This document shows positions 45,585-58,176 of a stretch of 64,000 bases of DNA, in pieces. The notes under the pieces were generated by a model. It was not told the DNA's origin and made no database searches. It saw only the letters and a program-made list of their open reading frames with translations. The DNA is from Haliclona indistincta (lineage: Eukaryota > Porifera > Demospongiae > Haplosclerida > Chalinidae). The first letter of the stretch is position 1. Each line of letters starts with the position of its first letter. Both the position numbers and the translations under genes were made by a program. Location: contig OZ024788.1 in NCBI GenBank assembly GCA_964017065.1, positions 6,577,182 to 6,641,181 of the forward strand, read 5' to 3'.

Positions 45585-46743
45585 CTATGGATTGGAGCGA
45601 GGTGGAATTGGAGGTGGCTCCAAAGATGGGTCTAGGTCAAATTTGACGGCTCTTGATGTTGACCTGTCTTGAATCTGTGGTACGGGTTTTGGTGCTGCAG
45701 GGCGGGACGGTTTTGGTGGGCAGTCGGGTTTGGGAGGAAGAGGCGGGGCTGGGTGAACAGCCAAAGGATTGACAACAACTTGAACGGTTGTGGCGACTGG
45801 CAGAGGAGAAGCAGGTGGGGTAGACATAGACTTACGGCACTGCTGTGGTGTCATTTTGTACACTTCAGGTTTCTCAAATTCACTGCTTGGTGTGTCAACC
45901 TCCTCGAGTGGGGAAACAGATTTGGTCTTGACGCTCATGAGAACAGGCTTTCCACTTGATTTTTCACGAGAAGGGGAAAGTGGTGGTGAAGATATTGTGT
46001 TTTTTCTCGTAAGTGTGCTCAAAGTAGGGCTAACACTATCCTATTAAAAAGAGATGCATTAAAACAACATTTTAATGAAAGTCTTACTCTATTCCGGAAA
46101 GTCGGATTCCATGCTGAGATGGATGTCGGATTAACGGTGACTCGATAACGTGGCAAAGATTTTCTGTAAAAAAAGATGAATACTCACTCTCTCTCTCAAG
46201 TTTAAAAATACCTCTTCGTGAAAAATAATAGAAGAAAGGTGACAAATACGGCTACCACGATGAACAGCAGCACAATGATTACCAGCATACTGATTTCACC
46301 TGCATAACGAAACACATTATGACTACTGCAAAGGGAAAGAGCTGATCAGTGTTTCATTTAAAATAGTCGCAAGAGGGCTGAAGTACGCGTCGATGAAAAT
46401 GGGGGGGAAGATAGTTATGGACGCTAAGAATACAGATGGCTCAAGAGGGGCAAGAATAGTTCAAGGGGGGCTAAATGTTTAGTTACAAATGTGTGTAAGT
46501 ACCTCCGGAAAGATTGTCTGCTGAAATTGGCTGATTCAAGCTATTGGGAAAGATTGATAAAAGTGGTACATGGTTGAGTGAGATTTCAGACGTACGTGAC
46601 ATTAAAAGGTGTCGAAGTAGGAGTGAGCGAGAGAATTATCGGTGAAGATGAGGAGTGTAATTGAGTGGATTTCTGAATGTTGACAGTGACACTTCTGCTG
46701 CTTGTTGGAACTATGGGTACTGGAACAGGTGGTGGAACTCCTC
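45585..46743 (-). other. LRP4 stalk, transmembrane helix and cytoplasmic tail
   Basis: Exon 46596-46743 is a Ser/Thr/Pro-rich stalk ([10 protein letters not shown] ... [11 protein letters not shown]), likely O-glycosylated. Exon 46503-46540 is a 38 bp micro-exon. Exon 46212-46299 is the transmembrane helix ([20 protein letters not shown]) with a KR stop-transfer. Exon 46088-46163 carries [12 protein letters not shown], and exon 45585-46040 the rest. The last exon is rich in [21 protein letters not shown] and PPPIPPR motifs, typical SH3/EVH1 ligands, and ends SNP. Confidence 0.87.
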
Positions 46744-49700
46744 CTATAATGAGAGGAAGGGAGAGGGAGGGAGAGAGAGAGAGAGGGGGGGAGAGAGGGA
46801 GGGAGAGAGAGGGGAGGGAGGGAGGGAGAGGGAGAGAGAGAGAGGAAGGGGAGATCGAGAGGAGAAAGAGAGAGATCGAGAGGAGGGAGGCAGAGAGAGG
46901 AAGGGGAGGGAGAGAGAGAAAGGAGGGAGAGTGGGAGAAAGAGAGAGAGAGGGAGGGAAAGGGAGTAAATTAATAATTCAATGTACATTGTACGTGTTAG
47001 TGTTTGTGTGTGTACGTGACGTGTGTAGTGTACAATAGTGTGCTTTCGTACGTATTGGACTGCAAACTCCAACAAAGTTGATTGAGGGGCAAGCACAGAA
47101 TCTCTGACTGCTGCTGGTAGCTAGACAGAAGTGACTGCATCCGCCATTATGATAGCTACATGGTCCAGCTTTATTGTCACCATCTGTCTCTGTAGACAGC
47201 ACAAAAAAAATTGAAATTGTCTACAGAATCAAGTCTTTCCTACCTCCAGGTCTTCCCTTACTGCTCACGACAGCAATCCGTCTAGGTCCACCATCTTTCT
47301 GATTATCTAGTACAGTAAAGATATTGTGCCCATTTGACTTTCTAGCACGAGTGATTGCTTTCCGAGCCGAATTCACCCAGAAGACGAAATTATCGTGAAA
47401 TCCAAGACTAGAAGGAGATTCCATGCTGCTTGAAATATAACTATAGCTGTGTCCGCTATAGTCAACGCTCTCTACTCTCCCACTGTCCGGTTTGAACCAG
47501 TAGAGTCTCTTCTCCTTGACGTCCATTGTGAGGTGTTCAGCGTTTCCTACATAGTGTATCGCAGTGCTGTATGACCCATCCATACTTGCTCTAGCCAGTC
47601 GAGGCCCATTAATCCAAAACATATACCTACACAAACACACACACAACAATAAAAAACCTAAAGTATGAGTAAAGTAGTCTTTGTGCATCGAACATTGTCT
47701 TTTCAATTCAGGGTAGGTAAGCTGCTTGATTAGAAATGATACTTTATAGTTTTGGCTCAAACTGCGAAAAAATGTGCAAAACTCGATGAAATGTATGCCA
47801 TTTATGTCAGGGCCTGTAAAATTAAGCCCGTGAAAAAGCCGCTTGATTCACAAAAATTATCTGGTATATGGAAGTATCACTACTGATGTAGCTTGTTCTT
47901 GTGATTCTGTCTAACTCACCCATAGCGAGGGTCCACGGCAATCGAGGTTGGTCGATTGAGAATAAGGCTAAAACTCAACTGCAGGTAAAAGCCGGCCGGA
48001 TGCATCACTCCGATATAGTTTGTATCAGGCTCCGTATAATAAACATTGCCTGTTATCCAATCTACTGCAATCCCTCCAATACGGCCCATCCCTTTCTTCA
48101 GCACTCTAATGTCATTGCCGCTCAAGTCCGAGGTCATGATGGCGTTCGTACTATTGTCAGTCCATACTATAGTGTTGCTGCCGAGATCGTAGTCTACAAA
48201 ATTGATGCTCTGTTGGTTACTGATGAGCAGTGTGGTGGGAGAGTTATCCAGATCAAGTGAGATTCTCTGAATAGTTGAATGAGTTGAGAATATGATATAA
48301 AGAGAAGGATCTGTGCAAAGAGAGAAAAAAAAGCAGATAAATATTGGACTTTTGGCTTGATCTATTGTATCCTCCATAGAACACATTAAAAATTTTAAAC
48401 AGAAAAAAAGTGAAATGATAAAAAATCTATTTTTGAAATGTAAAACAGAGACTTTGCTAAAACGTTTGACATACTCATATCTTTTGTGAGCTTAGACATA
48501 AAAAAATTTCCCATGTAAAAATAGAAACTTTTATGACTAAATTTTGTACTCCAGTACAAAATATACAATGAGTGATGTACATTTTTACTTGTTGCTTACA
48601 TTTTTTGCATGCGTTGTTTGAGTCTGGGACGACTCCAGTGGAACAGGCACAAGTGTATTGATCTGGTGCTGTGTCTAGGTTAGGCAGACACAGGCCGGAA
48701 CAAGGCCCATCACTCAGACATGCTGACGGATAGTGCAAACCGCCTATATGGAATAGAAAAAGATAAGACCAAATAATTATTATTCAAAAAAGATGACAGA
48801 CCTCGATTTAGCCATTGTCTTGCTTTGATGTACTTCATATCACGGACGTTTCCCAAACCACTTATCAACTTGAAGTGCTCCGATCCATCCGACTTTCCAA
48901 CTCGGTACAGCATATTTTCTTGAGCAGTTCGTTTCACGTAGTACAAATAAGTATTATCGTAAGCTAGTCCCGTGGAAGATGGTGCGTTGGCGACTGCTAT
49001 GCCCAACTGTCGCCCATCCAAGCTATAAGAAAAGATAGATTGATGTCCGCTGTCCATGATGTAGATGATGCCGTTGAAACCAGGATTGTGAATCGACAAT
49101 GAGACTGGATTGATGAGTCCTTGGGAGACGATAGTTTCGACTCTGCTGCCATCCATGACAGCTCGATAGACACGAGGAGGGCTACTGGTAGCCCAGAACA
49201 TGTAGCTGGAGTGAAGAATGCAAGATAGTGAGCGCAACGCATTGCATGATAACAGTACATTAATTTTATTATCAATTTTTGTGCTCTGTGAAATGAGATA
49301 CAGTGGAACCCCTCTTAGAGGACACCCCTCATCCCTGTATAATGGACACTTACTGAATCCCAATATAACCCACATAATGTATAATAAACCCCTGACCAGA
49401 GGACACCCTCTCTATAATGGACGATTTTGTTGGTCCCAATGGTGTCCACCTTAGAGAGGTTCCACTGTAGTTTAAAGTTCTCAGGTGCTCACGCAAAATA
49501 TGAGTACAAAAATAAAAGAGAATACTTCCCTGTCTCAGTGGTGAGCAACACGGTTGTCATAGTATCACATACAAAGTAGTGTGACAAGCTACCATCATGA
49601 GCATAATAATTATTATCAATAATTTTTGTACAGCTCAGACATGAGTTACCAAAGCGCTTTACAAGCTTGATATCCATGAGACACAATAACCAGTTAATGT

Positions 49701-52700
49701 TGGTGAGTTTGCATTTTATGACACTCGGCAGTGGTCTCGTGCCATAAACCACATACCCCCAACTTGAACACATGGACTGCAATGTAGTATGCACCGAATC
49801 ATAATTATTAAATTGAAATTTTAATTCTTGTGTCCTGTTTCAATTGTGGTAATGCAGCTCAATCTCTGTGCTACTCCTGGTAAAAATACTATCTCTTACT
49901 GTGACTTGAGGTCCACTATCATTGCAGCCACACGGTTCACCATTCCTCCCTCCACCAGTACTCTTCTGTAGTCCCCATTCAAACGGGACACCTCGATGCG
50001 TCCTGTACCACTGTCGGCCCAGTACAAATTCTTTCCCATCCAATCTACTACCACGGTAACCGGACGAACCAAGCCCTTTGTGATGATAGTCTCTCGTGGT
50101 CCTCCCTTCAATGGAGCTCTGTATATTCCATTTAGCTCGGTATCGATCCAGTAAACTGTGTCATTCTCTCGATCAATGTCGAGTGAGATCACGTTAGAGG
50201 AGAAAGGAAGAATTGGCGGCTCAGCAACCACTTTTCGGTCAACATCTTCTGAGAACCACTGCAAACCAGAACCAGTAGCAAACACAAATCTGTTATTGAC
50301 AGCTGCAAGAAGAAAATAACGTCATTTCTGTGATATAAACAAGTTTCTGTACTTACTTGACTGACAGGTTCGATTGTCTTCCTGCAGTTGGTATCCAATG
50401 CGACACGCACAGGTTGCCTCTAGGTTGCCTTCTGCTCCTGACCGTGACAAGCAGAGCTGACTACAGCTGCCATTGTTCACCCAACATGGATGAGAAGCTG
50501 TAGAAAAAGAAGAATGGTATTCGTTTTAAAATAGAGCAGAACAGTGCTGAAGAGTGCTAGATAAGTTACTGATACATTCACAAAGCAAAATGGAATTATT
50601 GGAACTGACCTGGCTTTGGTCTTTCTCTGTGAAATAGCGTGATACGGCGCAGATATTTACGATCTTCAATCACTTTATCATTTTCATCAGCATTACTGGC
50701 GTTGAGCCAGTGTACTGTCTTGTCATCGAGATCGGCCCAGAACACGATGCCGTTAAAGGCGACCAAACCAGTAGGAGAGACAAACAGCTTCCCATCCAAA
50801 ACAGTCTGCTTGTCACTACAGTGCAGAACATGACAGTGGGTTGGCAGTGTGAGCAAGCTTACCTTCCATCCAAATTGATAGAATTCAACTGCTGGTAACC
50901 TCGGTCAACCCAGTAAAGTTTACCAGCACTGTAGTCGATGCTGATAGCTGTAACAACAGAACGTGGAGTGTTAGGAATTTTCTCTATAGAATAGACTTCA
51001 GTTCGTCCAGTGCCGTCTAAATTGGCTTTTTCGATAATCGGTAAGTTTTTCTTGTCTCCATTGTCTACCCAGAACATTTCACTATAAACAAATATAATAA
51101 TTATGTGTTAGAAGCAGCAAAATAAGCGTTAAACATGCACCTACAACTTCAACGTTTAAAGAGACTCACCCAGTCATTGGATGCACTGCAATGTCATTGA
51201 GATCTTTGAAGCCTTCAAACAGCAATATGGTTGTGTGCAAGCCGCTAATAGAGGACACACAGATACGCGAGAGAGCTTTGTCCGCCCAGTAAAGATTCCT
51301 AGAAACCCAGTCAACAGCTATCCCAACTGGGTCGTCAATGTCTGCATCGATAATGACTTTCTGATCATTTCCCTAAAAGAGTGAAGTAATGAACCACATT
51401 AAGAGCTGCAGTCAAACTCGTCATAACGGAAGCACAAGCTACATGTGTGTACTCATGTCTTCGCTAAGTGACCACAATTTGAACCAAGGTTTCTACAAAC
51501 TCACACACAGCCCACAATCGATTCCACATCCTACTATAATTGTATTAGGCTAACACATGATGTCACGGTGATGTCATCACACTTACAGTAATATGAGATG
51601 AGCTGATTGTCCCACGAGCCCTGTCTGCCCAAAATATGGTGTTGGTGTCACTGTCCCAATCGACAGCTCCGCCAGACATTATGTCAGAGACTGGAAGGAC
51701 AATATCTGGTAAGTCAGTTGGTGGGTCTTGTTGGAGAGGAATAGTGTGCAAGTTTTCAGTCCGCGAAAACAACAAGAACTTGTTAGCCTCTAGCAAAAGA
51801 GAAGAAGCACAAAACTGTGAATTGGCTGTTGGTATTTTGACTTACGAGAACAGTGAGTTGAATTGGTGTGTTCGGTACCAAATGGACAGAGACAGGTGAA
51901 GCCCAAAGGCGAGGTTGAACTAAGAAGGCACAGGTAACTACAGCCACCATTTTTGACAGCGCAAGGACTGGTATAACCTAGAAAAACGCAAAATATAAAT
52001 TATGTGAAAATACTACCTTCCCTCTCCTTCATTTCTTTTCCCCTCCCTCTTTCTCTACCTCCCTCCCTCTCTCCCTCATTGTCTCTTGTCATTCCGTACT
52101 TCTTGGTTGGCGCAGAGGATGGACAACCACCAAATCCATTGGTTTGTAGATAGCCGTAGGAAGCTTCCTTGTATTCTCTCCAGTCTGTCTGTTAGTAGTC
52201 ACCACAGCTGGATTTTGTCCCTCTAACCAGTAAAGAGTATCTTCAAAAACAGAGACTGAAATTGGTCTCATTACTCCTGTAGCACGTATCTGTCTCCTCT
52301 GCGTTCCGTTTATGTGACTGCTGTCAATCCCTTGAGCACGCAGATCCACCCAGTACAGGGTTGATGTTGGGTTGTGGAGAGTAAGACCAGTTGGACCGTA
52401 GATATTCACATCATGCAGTATCTGAACGTTATTACCGTCCATGGAAGCTTTCATGATGCGCGTGTGTTCGATCCAAAATATCATCCTAAATGACATACAA
52501 GACGGTCATTAGACAAATACTTGGCAGCATCTTAGCTAAAACAAAGACACTCTGCTTCAGAAGCATGACACATCAAAGTGACAAGAATGCTGAAAATTCT
52601 CATTTGCAAATCATATCCAATAGCAAAGTACCATACTGACATAAATCGCTTATAGGCATGTATAAGTGCATATTATTATGGTGGTGTTCTCGATATACTG

Positions 52701-53696
52701 AAATAGCATTCTTTTTCACATTTTTCATATAAGTATGCGTCTACTAACGCACCAGCAGCATCATGTGTGCAGTTAGTACTAACTTGCTTGTTGGATCTAC
52801 TACGATGCCAGTTGGATCATCGTGTTCCGTCCGTGATATGAGCACCGTACGAGGGCTGCCCGATATACCAGCAACCTCTATTGTGTCCTGATCGGTGTCT
52901 GTCCAATATATCTTATCATTGATCCAGTCTACAGCCAAACCCTCTGAAAAAATGAAAGAGAGAGAGCAAAATAGATTAAAGAGCAGAGCAACAAATTTAT
53001 TTCAATGGTTATAAAAATGGTAAATATCTGGATGATGTTACGTATATCAATGGAGCACGAATCCATTAAATTTCCAATAAAAAGAAAAGCTATGTCAAAC
53101 GTGCTTTTCACCAATACGTAATTAAGAGTTCATTACGTAGGCAGTGAAGGGATTGTCAAATTATGGTAGGGTTAAAGTTGTGGTTTATACAGTGTTTTGG
53201 TGTACGTAGCTAGGCAACAACACCTGCTAATCAATCAACACCAGGGCTACCATCCAATAATCAAGCACAAACATTTGTATACAAAACAGGTTTACATGAG
53301 CACGCACATGATTCAAATTCGAACTGGGATTTGAAATGGTCACACGTGGGAGTGGAAAACATTGCAAAACAGTACGAGAACCACAACAACTGAATTAACC
53401 AAATTGGTACTCGAGAAAATGACAGGTTTCAAATGCACCATCCAGTCTATGGCTTTTTCAAAGGATCTGTGAAGAAGTTCGACGTGTACAGTGTTGTGGA
53501 GTGATCACACGATCATTACGCTAGAACACAAGTAATACCGGAACATTGCGGTCATGACATAGTTACTACTAGTCTAGACAATCAAATTTTAAATGTGCTT
53601 GCTGGCCTGTAGGACTCGATAGACTCCTGTTTGTCTTAATTGCTAAAAGCCCAAACAACTGAGAAGACAATAATTACAGAGAAAAACAGAAAGTGA

Positions 53697-53761
<65 letters not shown>

Positions 53762-53776
53762 AGTGTGTGTGTGTGT

Positions 53777-53833
<57 letters not shown>

Positions 53834-55323
53834 AGCAAGTGGAAAAGAGTGTTTGGGTGTTCAGTGAAAGCTGACCAGGTCTTCTCATTCCGTAGTTGAT
53901 GAGCTCTGTAACCTGAGATCCATCCATGCTAGACTTCATGATGGCTTTCTTCTTGATGTCGATCCAAAAGATCATGTCTCTTCTGAAGAGAAAAAAGCCA
54001 GATGGAGCTTCAAGGAGCTTAATTTGAGAGCAGGTCATCACACATGCACAGCTAGGATTATATAGTTTTGTGCGACTGGTTCACACACATGTAAACTGGA
54101 ATAGTGTTTTGACAAGCAAGATTTGCTTTGAATGACTCCGGGTTTATGCCGCTGGTTTGCGCTAGATATATTCCACACTTGACTATGTATACAAAACAAA
54201 AAACTGATGATCAGGCAAACAAGGAGTGGTCAGAAATGATACACAAAATAAACCAGACAGCCGCCTAAAACCACTATAATTTCATGTGTTTTAATCAAGA
54301 ACCACAAAAGATTATTATAAAAAGCCCACCTGCATGCGTGTGGTATTGGTGCGGGCTAGTACAAACATATTAAGTAGATGAACTCACGCAAAATGAAAAT
54401 CTACTGCCACAGCGGTCAAGTTAGAGACCACACTAGTTGTGGAAGTGCCGTTCAGGTTTATACGGAGAATGTCCAAGTAGTTAGCAACAAGAAGGTACGG
54501 TGAAGGACCTATGGTGCATAGAGTACAGTAAACTCAGCCCTGTGAGCTATCCCAATAAACTCAGCCCTGTGAGTTATCCGTCATCACATCACTATAAGGC
54601 TTGGGTTAATACAAGCTGCTTATAGTGCGTTTACACTAGCCACTTCAGAACTGCGCCAGACTGGTGTAGTTTTATTTTTAAAGGTTGATAGTAGTACAAC
54701 AACTGGCAATTCCCAAGTATTATCGCTCTACTACTATCAACCTTTGAAATAAAACAAAACCATCTGGCCCAGTTCTGAAGTTGCTAGTGTAAACACACTA
54801 TAATTTAGATAATGTACTACTTTGTACCATGTGTACTTGACAAATAAAGAAAATGTGAAGCTGTACAAGATGTGTAACCATAGCAGACCTGAAGCATGAC
54901 AAGTTCCATCTGGTGCAATCATATATCCTGCAGCACAGGTACACACATAGCTGCTGTTGGTGTTGGTACAAAGCTGACTGCACGTTCCAGGAACAGCACA
55001 CTCATCCGTGTCTATGTCACATGACAGTCATGCAGTGAACGTGTGACAATTTTCACTGCTTACCAATGCATTTTGTTCTATCAGCACCACCAATGTGGTA
55101 CCCAGCAGGGCACAAGCAGAAACGACCATTGTCGGTATCAATACAGGTTCCCTCACATCCTCCATTGCTGATTGAGCAACCATTCATGACCAGCGAAGAG
55201 TCTGAGTATAGAAAACAGATATCAACATGATCATGCATGTAGATATCTACTGTATATGCAAGATCAGTGCAGCTGGTTTTAAGACAAAGATTCCAGTAGT
55301 AGCATTGAGACAGCGCGTGTGTG

Positions 55324-55366
<43 letters not shown>

Positions 55367-57809
55367 AAGTGTGTCTGTGGCTGCTTACTGCACATCTCTT
55401 CATCGCTTCCATCGTCACACTGTTCCATACCATCGCAAAAACTGTCTTTCGGTAAACAACCAAGCTCGTCCACGCACTTAAACTGTCCTTCTTCACAAAC
55501 TACCTTGGGCGTAACAGCTACACAAGACAAAAACACACGTCACTACTAACCACAGATAACATCCCTATCTTATAATACAGTCCCTGTCATATTATTTCAT
55601 AGTCTTTGTATAAACACAGCTCTTTAGTAACTACTCATAATAATTAATCAGTAGTAAGCAAAAGCCATTGAAAAGAAACGTTACCACTTAGCCAAAGTTG
55701 TGTGAAAGACTATTACACTGTTTACTGGAGTGTGTATAAAGTTGCTACGAAGCCCAGACCTAGTGTCCTCTATAACTGATTGATAGAAAAGTCATGTTCA
55801 CACGAACCGATAAAGCGCACACAAATTGGTACATGTAATTGAATTGAACTTTAATTGAGTAACAGGCTTCCCACAAACACTAAACTAGTAACACCTGTTC
55901 CACTCACCTTGCCCACCCCTCCCTCCCTTCTACGACCTCTCCCTAGTCTCCCTCCCGAGTAAACACTCGCTTGCTATTACTCTCTTTACAACTTACGGCA
56001 TAAAAACTCATCCGATCCATCCATGCAGTCTACTTTTCCATCACATCGGTCACTGCGACCAACACACTGCTCTCCATTGATGCAGCTGTGCTGGTTAGCT
56101 AAGCAGTTAGTGGCTGAAGAGAGCAAACAATCCCATAGTCAAGAACAATGTAAAATTATAATGCTAAAGCTACAAAATAATAAGTCATAAATTCAACTAA
56201 AAACACTAGACAATGCTAACTCAATTCATAAGATAAGTTTGTATTTTATAGAAGCTTAGAATGCCCAGATGCATGCATACGTGACAATACTGTATCATGA
56301 TACAACCTGTGCAGTTGAATTCATCACTATTGTCAATGCAGTCATAGACTCCGTTGCATTTCTTGTGAATCCTAATGCACCGATCGTCACACGCGAAATA
56401 GTCAGAATTACAGTTCTGGTGAACTAAAGCAAGAAAACAAGAAAGAAGGATTGAACACTGCTGTGACTACTGCTCACAGCATTGGTCTTCATCTTCATCA
56501 GCTGCTTCTGATCCTGTGCAATCACGATGTCCATCGCAGACATTGTCAACAAAAACGCACTGTTTGTCTTCATTGCTGCAAGGAAATTGCCCAACAGGGC
56601 AGGTGACACCTGAAACAAAAATTTCAAGATAAGATAAGTATCGTCTCAATGAGCAACTAAGCAAAATTGAGACCAAGTCTGCAATCCACAAAAGCAATAC
56701 AATACTAAATCCTGCATACAGAATTTATATAAAATCTGATATTCCACTGTATACTACAGTGTTTCTATGCCCTCGGTCTTTCATAACCACTCATCACTCC
56801 AGCTGTATAAACAGTTACCATTTGAACAGTTTCTTTCATCCGAATTATCATCCTGGCAGTCTGAAAATCCATCACATCGCCAGAGAGAAGGTATGCATTT
56901 ACTAAGATCAGCACATCGAAATGACTGAGAAGGGCATCCATGATCAGGAAATCCAGTTGGTGCTGGAGAAAACACACATCAAAATTGTAAACCATGCATC
57001 AAAATTGTATTGCACAGATCAAAATTGAAAACCATGCATCAAAATTGTATTGCACAGATCAAAATTGAAAACGATGCATCAAAATTGTATTGCACAGATC
57101 AAAATTGAAAACGATGCACCATGCACAGATCAAATAATTATCACACGTGCACCAAAAATTCTGAATTCACCCGATGTGGTACAGTTGTCCATTTCATCAC
57201 TGCCATCATCACATTCATTTAGTCCATTACAGCGATACAGCATTCGAATGCATTCACCATCAGAGGCACAACGAAACTCATTAGATGTACATGGTCTTGG
57301 AGCTACAAGAAAGACCAGCAATTTCACATCACTCTGTCAATTTTATTGAAACTCAAGCTCTCTTTCTCTCACACACTCACGGCAGTCTTTTTCATCGGAA
57401 TCATCTGGACAATGATATACTCCATCGCATAGCAGAGAACCACGAATGCAGTTACCATCGTTGCACATGAACTCGCTTAAACTGCAACCGGTGCTACCTG
57501 TTATAAAAATCATAAAGTTACGCTGCAGGACTCGGTATGATCGCTTACCGCAGCCAGCTTCGTCCGAACCATCGCTACAGTCCTGGTAGTTGTCACACTT
57601 GTAATCCAAAGGCACGGGCTGCCCGGTGGAGTTACAGATGAAATATGACTCCGTCATCGCTACAAAAAAGCAGACAGTGTAAACTACAGTATGATTTATT
57701 ATTATGGAGTCGCGCTGCATTTAGTTATACTCGATCTGATCTTACCAAAGGCTGTTTGACTCAATAACGACAACCCGACGGACAGTAGTAGAAACTTGAC
57801 AAGAGTCAT
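45585..57809 (-). CDS. LRP4: LRP4-type low-density lipoprotein receptor-related protein
   Basis: Type I membrane receptor. In bilaterians LRP4 binds agrin and sclerostin-like ligands and modulates Wnt signalling. Thirty-two exons join in frame to 1956 aa, very near the length of vertebrate LRP4 (about 1900). Order: signal peptide; eight LDLa modules, one per exon; two EGF modules; four YWTD beta-propellers, each followed by an EGF module; a Ser/Thr/Pro-rich stalk; one transmembrane helix; and a cytoplasmic tail of about 175 aa. That order and the count of eight LDLa separate LRP4 from LRP5/6 (three LDLa, placed after the propellers) and from LRP1/2. The tail has NPTF where an NPxY internalisation signal is expected, and several proline-rich SH3-type motifs. 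Block details are given in the following entries. Ligand is unknown in this lineage. Confidence 0.93.
46747..46967. repeat. Purine (GA)n tract beside LRP4 stalk exon
   Basis: About 220 bp of GAGAGG/GGGAGG. On the LRP4 strand it is a long polypyrimidine tract that ends at the ATTATAG acceptor of the stalk exon (46596-46743). Arg/Glu/Gly-rich frames on the plus strand are artefacts. Confidence 0.92.
47052..48310 (-). other. LRP4 beta-propeller 4 plus EGF
   Basis: Exons 47920-48310 ([25 protein letters not shown]) and 47244-47626 ([23 protein letters not shown]) form a more divergent propeller. Exon 47052-47189 is the last EGF ([13 protein letters not shown]), shorter in its final disulphide loop. 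Confidence 0.85.
48600..50302 (-). other. LRP4 beta-propeller 3 plus EGF
   Basis: Two large exons, 49900-50302 ([26 protein letters not shown]) and 48802-49205 ([15 protein letters not shown]), form the propeller. In human LRP4 the third propeller is the one tied to sclerostin binding and sclerosteosis mutations. Exon 48600-48743 is the EGF. A MITE sits in the intron between the two large exons. Confidence 0.88.
49301..49467 (-). mobile_element. TA-flanked MITE, copy 7 (in LRP4 intron)
   Basis: Intact 167 bp copy, TACAGTGGAACCCCTCTTAG to GAGGTTCCACTGTA, in the intron between the two exons of propeller 3. Together with copy 4 it defines the family consensus. Confidence 0.92.
50357..51789 (-). 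other. LRP4 beta-propeller 2 plus EGF
   Basis: Exons 51587-51789, 51170-51372, 50863-51081 and 50610-50815 carry [20 protein letters not shown] and [12 protein letters not shown]-type repeats. Exon 50357-50497 is the EGF ([13 protein letters not shown]). Confidence 0.88.
51846..54508 (-). other. LRP4 beta-propeller 1 plus EGF
   Basis: Exons 54388-54508, 53876-53982, 52784-52943 and 52100-52485 encode a YWTD-type propeller ([37 protein letters not shown]). Exon 51846-51977 encodes the following EGF ([14 protein letters not shown]). The intron between 52944 and 53875 has a CA-repeat cluster. Confidence 0.88.
53697..53828. repeat. (TG)n microsatellite in LRP4 intron
   Basis: Long TG array with a short TGCG interruption. 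On the coding strand it is a CA repeat starting about 47 bp after the donor of exon 53876-53982. Confidence 0.95.
54621..54802. mobile_element. 182-bp MITE with long TIRs in LRP4 intron
   Basis: Inverted arms of about 70-80 bp: TATAGTGCGTTTACACTAGC at the left and GCTAGTGTAAACACACTATA at the right, with 'aaaggttgatagtagta' and its complement innermost. Only about 30 bp remain unpaired, so it would fold as a hairpin. It inserted between the second EGF exon and propeller 1. Confidence 0.85.
54889..55201 (-). other. LRP4 paired EGF modules
   Basis: Exon 55064-55201 ([14 protein letters not shown] ... FCLCPAGY) and exon 54889-55011, which starts DTDEC. The latter is a calcium-binding EGF signature. 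They bridge the LDLa array and the first propeller, as in LRP4. Confidence 0.88.
55316..55370. repeat. (TG)n microsatellite beside LRP4 LDLa8 exon
   Basis: TG array. On the gene strand it is a CA repeat that starts about 20 bp downstream of the donor of exon 55389-55517. Confidence 0.95.
55389..57809 (-). other. LRP4 signal peptide and eight LDLa exons
   Basis: Exon 57746-57809 gives the signal peptide ([18 protein letters not shown]). Eight LDLa exons follow, all symmetric-phase units of 111-144 bp: 57549-57659, 57381-57497, 57171-57302, 56819-56962, 56478-56609, 56307-56423, 55997-56113 and 55389-55517. Each has six Cys and the calcium-binding C-D-x-x-x-D-C-x-D-x-S-D-E pattern. In module 5 the acidic loop is expanded ([12 protein letters not shown]). 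Confidence 0.92.
56991..57133 (+). repeat. 40-bp tandem repeat in LRP4 intron
   Basis: About 3.5 copies of a 40 bp unit containing 'atgcatcaaaattgtattg' and 'cacagatcaaaattgaaaa' (units start at 56991, 57031, 57071 and 57111). It lies between LDLa exons 3 and 4. Confidence 0.9.
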
Positions 57810-58171
57810 GATCAGTATCCACGAGGACAAGGGTTGTCAGTGATCAAGACCACGAGCGCCGACTACTTGCGATCCCGCCGTCGCTATGCTGTCACAACAC
57901 AACAACGACGAACTAGCAGCGATATATCGACTACTATACACAGTATGCAGGTCCTGTCTCTGAACAGAACGAAGCGTGGTCGACCGTCAAAATAGTAAAA
58001 AGGAGTGGCTTGTATTAAATCATGATTCGCACCAATCAAAACCTGTTTACACGAGGTCTGCAGAAAGATCATTGGTCAGCCTGTTTCCGATGTGACGTAA
58101 TAGCTACATCCGGTATGCTGTGTACACACGTCCACCACTGACAGCGGTTTCTTGCAAGGGTAAAGTTAAAA
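57810..58171 (-). promoter_or_regulatory. LRP4 upstream region
   Basis: Likely LRP4 5' UTR and promoter by position. Part of it (about 57985-58115, including 'aaaggagtggcttgta' and 'tgacgtaat') reappears, diverged, at about 61150-61235 next to the duplicated LRP4 exons. No TATA box was assigned. Confidence 0.5.
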
Positions 58172-58176
58172 CCGTA

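Noticed and set aside
46602..47096. Leu/Ser/Pro-rich frame on the minus strand across the GA tract
   Set aside because: It reads a pure polypyrimidine tract through an LRP4 intron. The real coding exon (46596-46743) is in a different frame.
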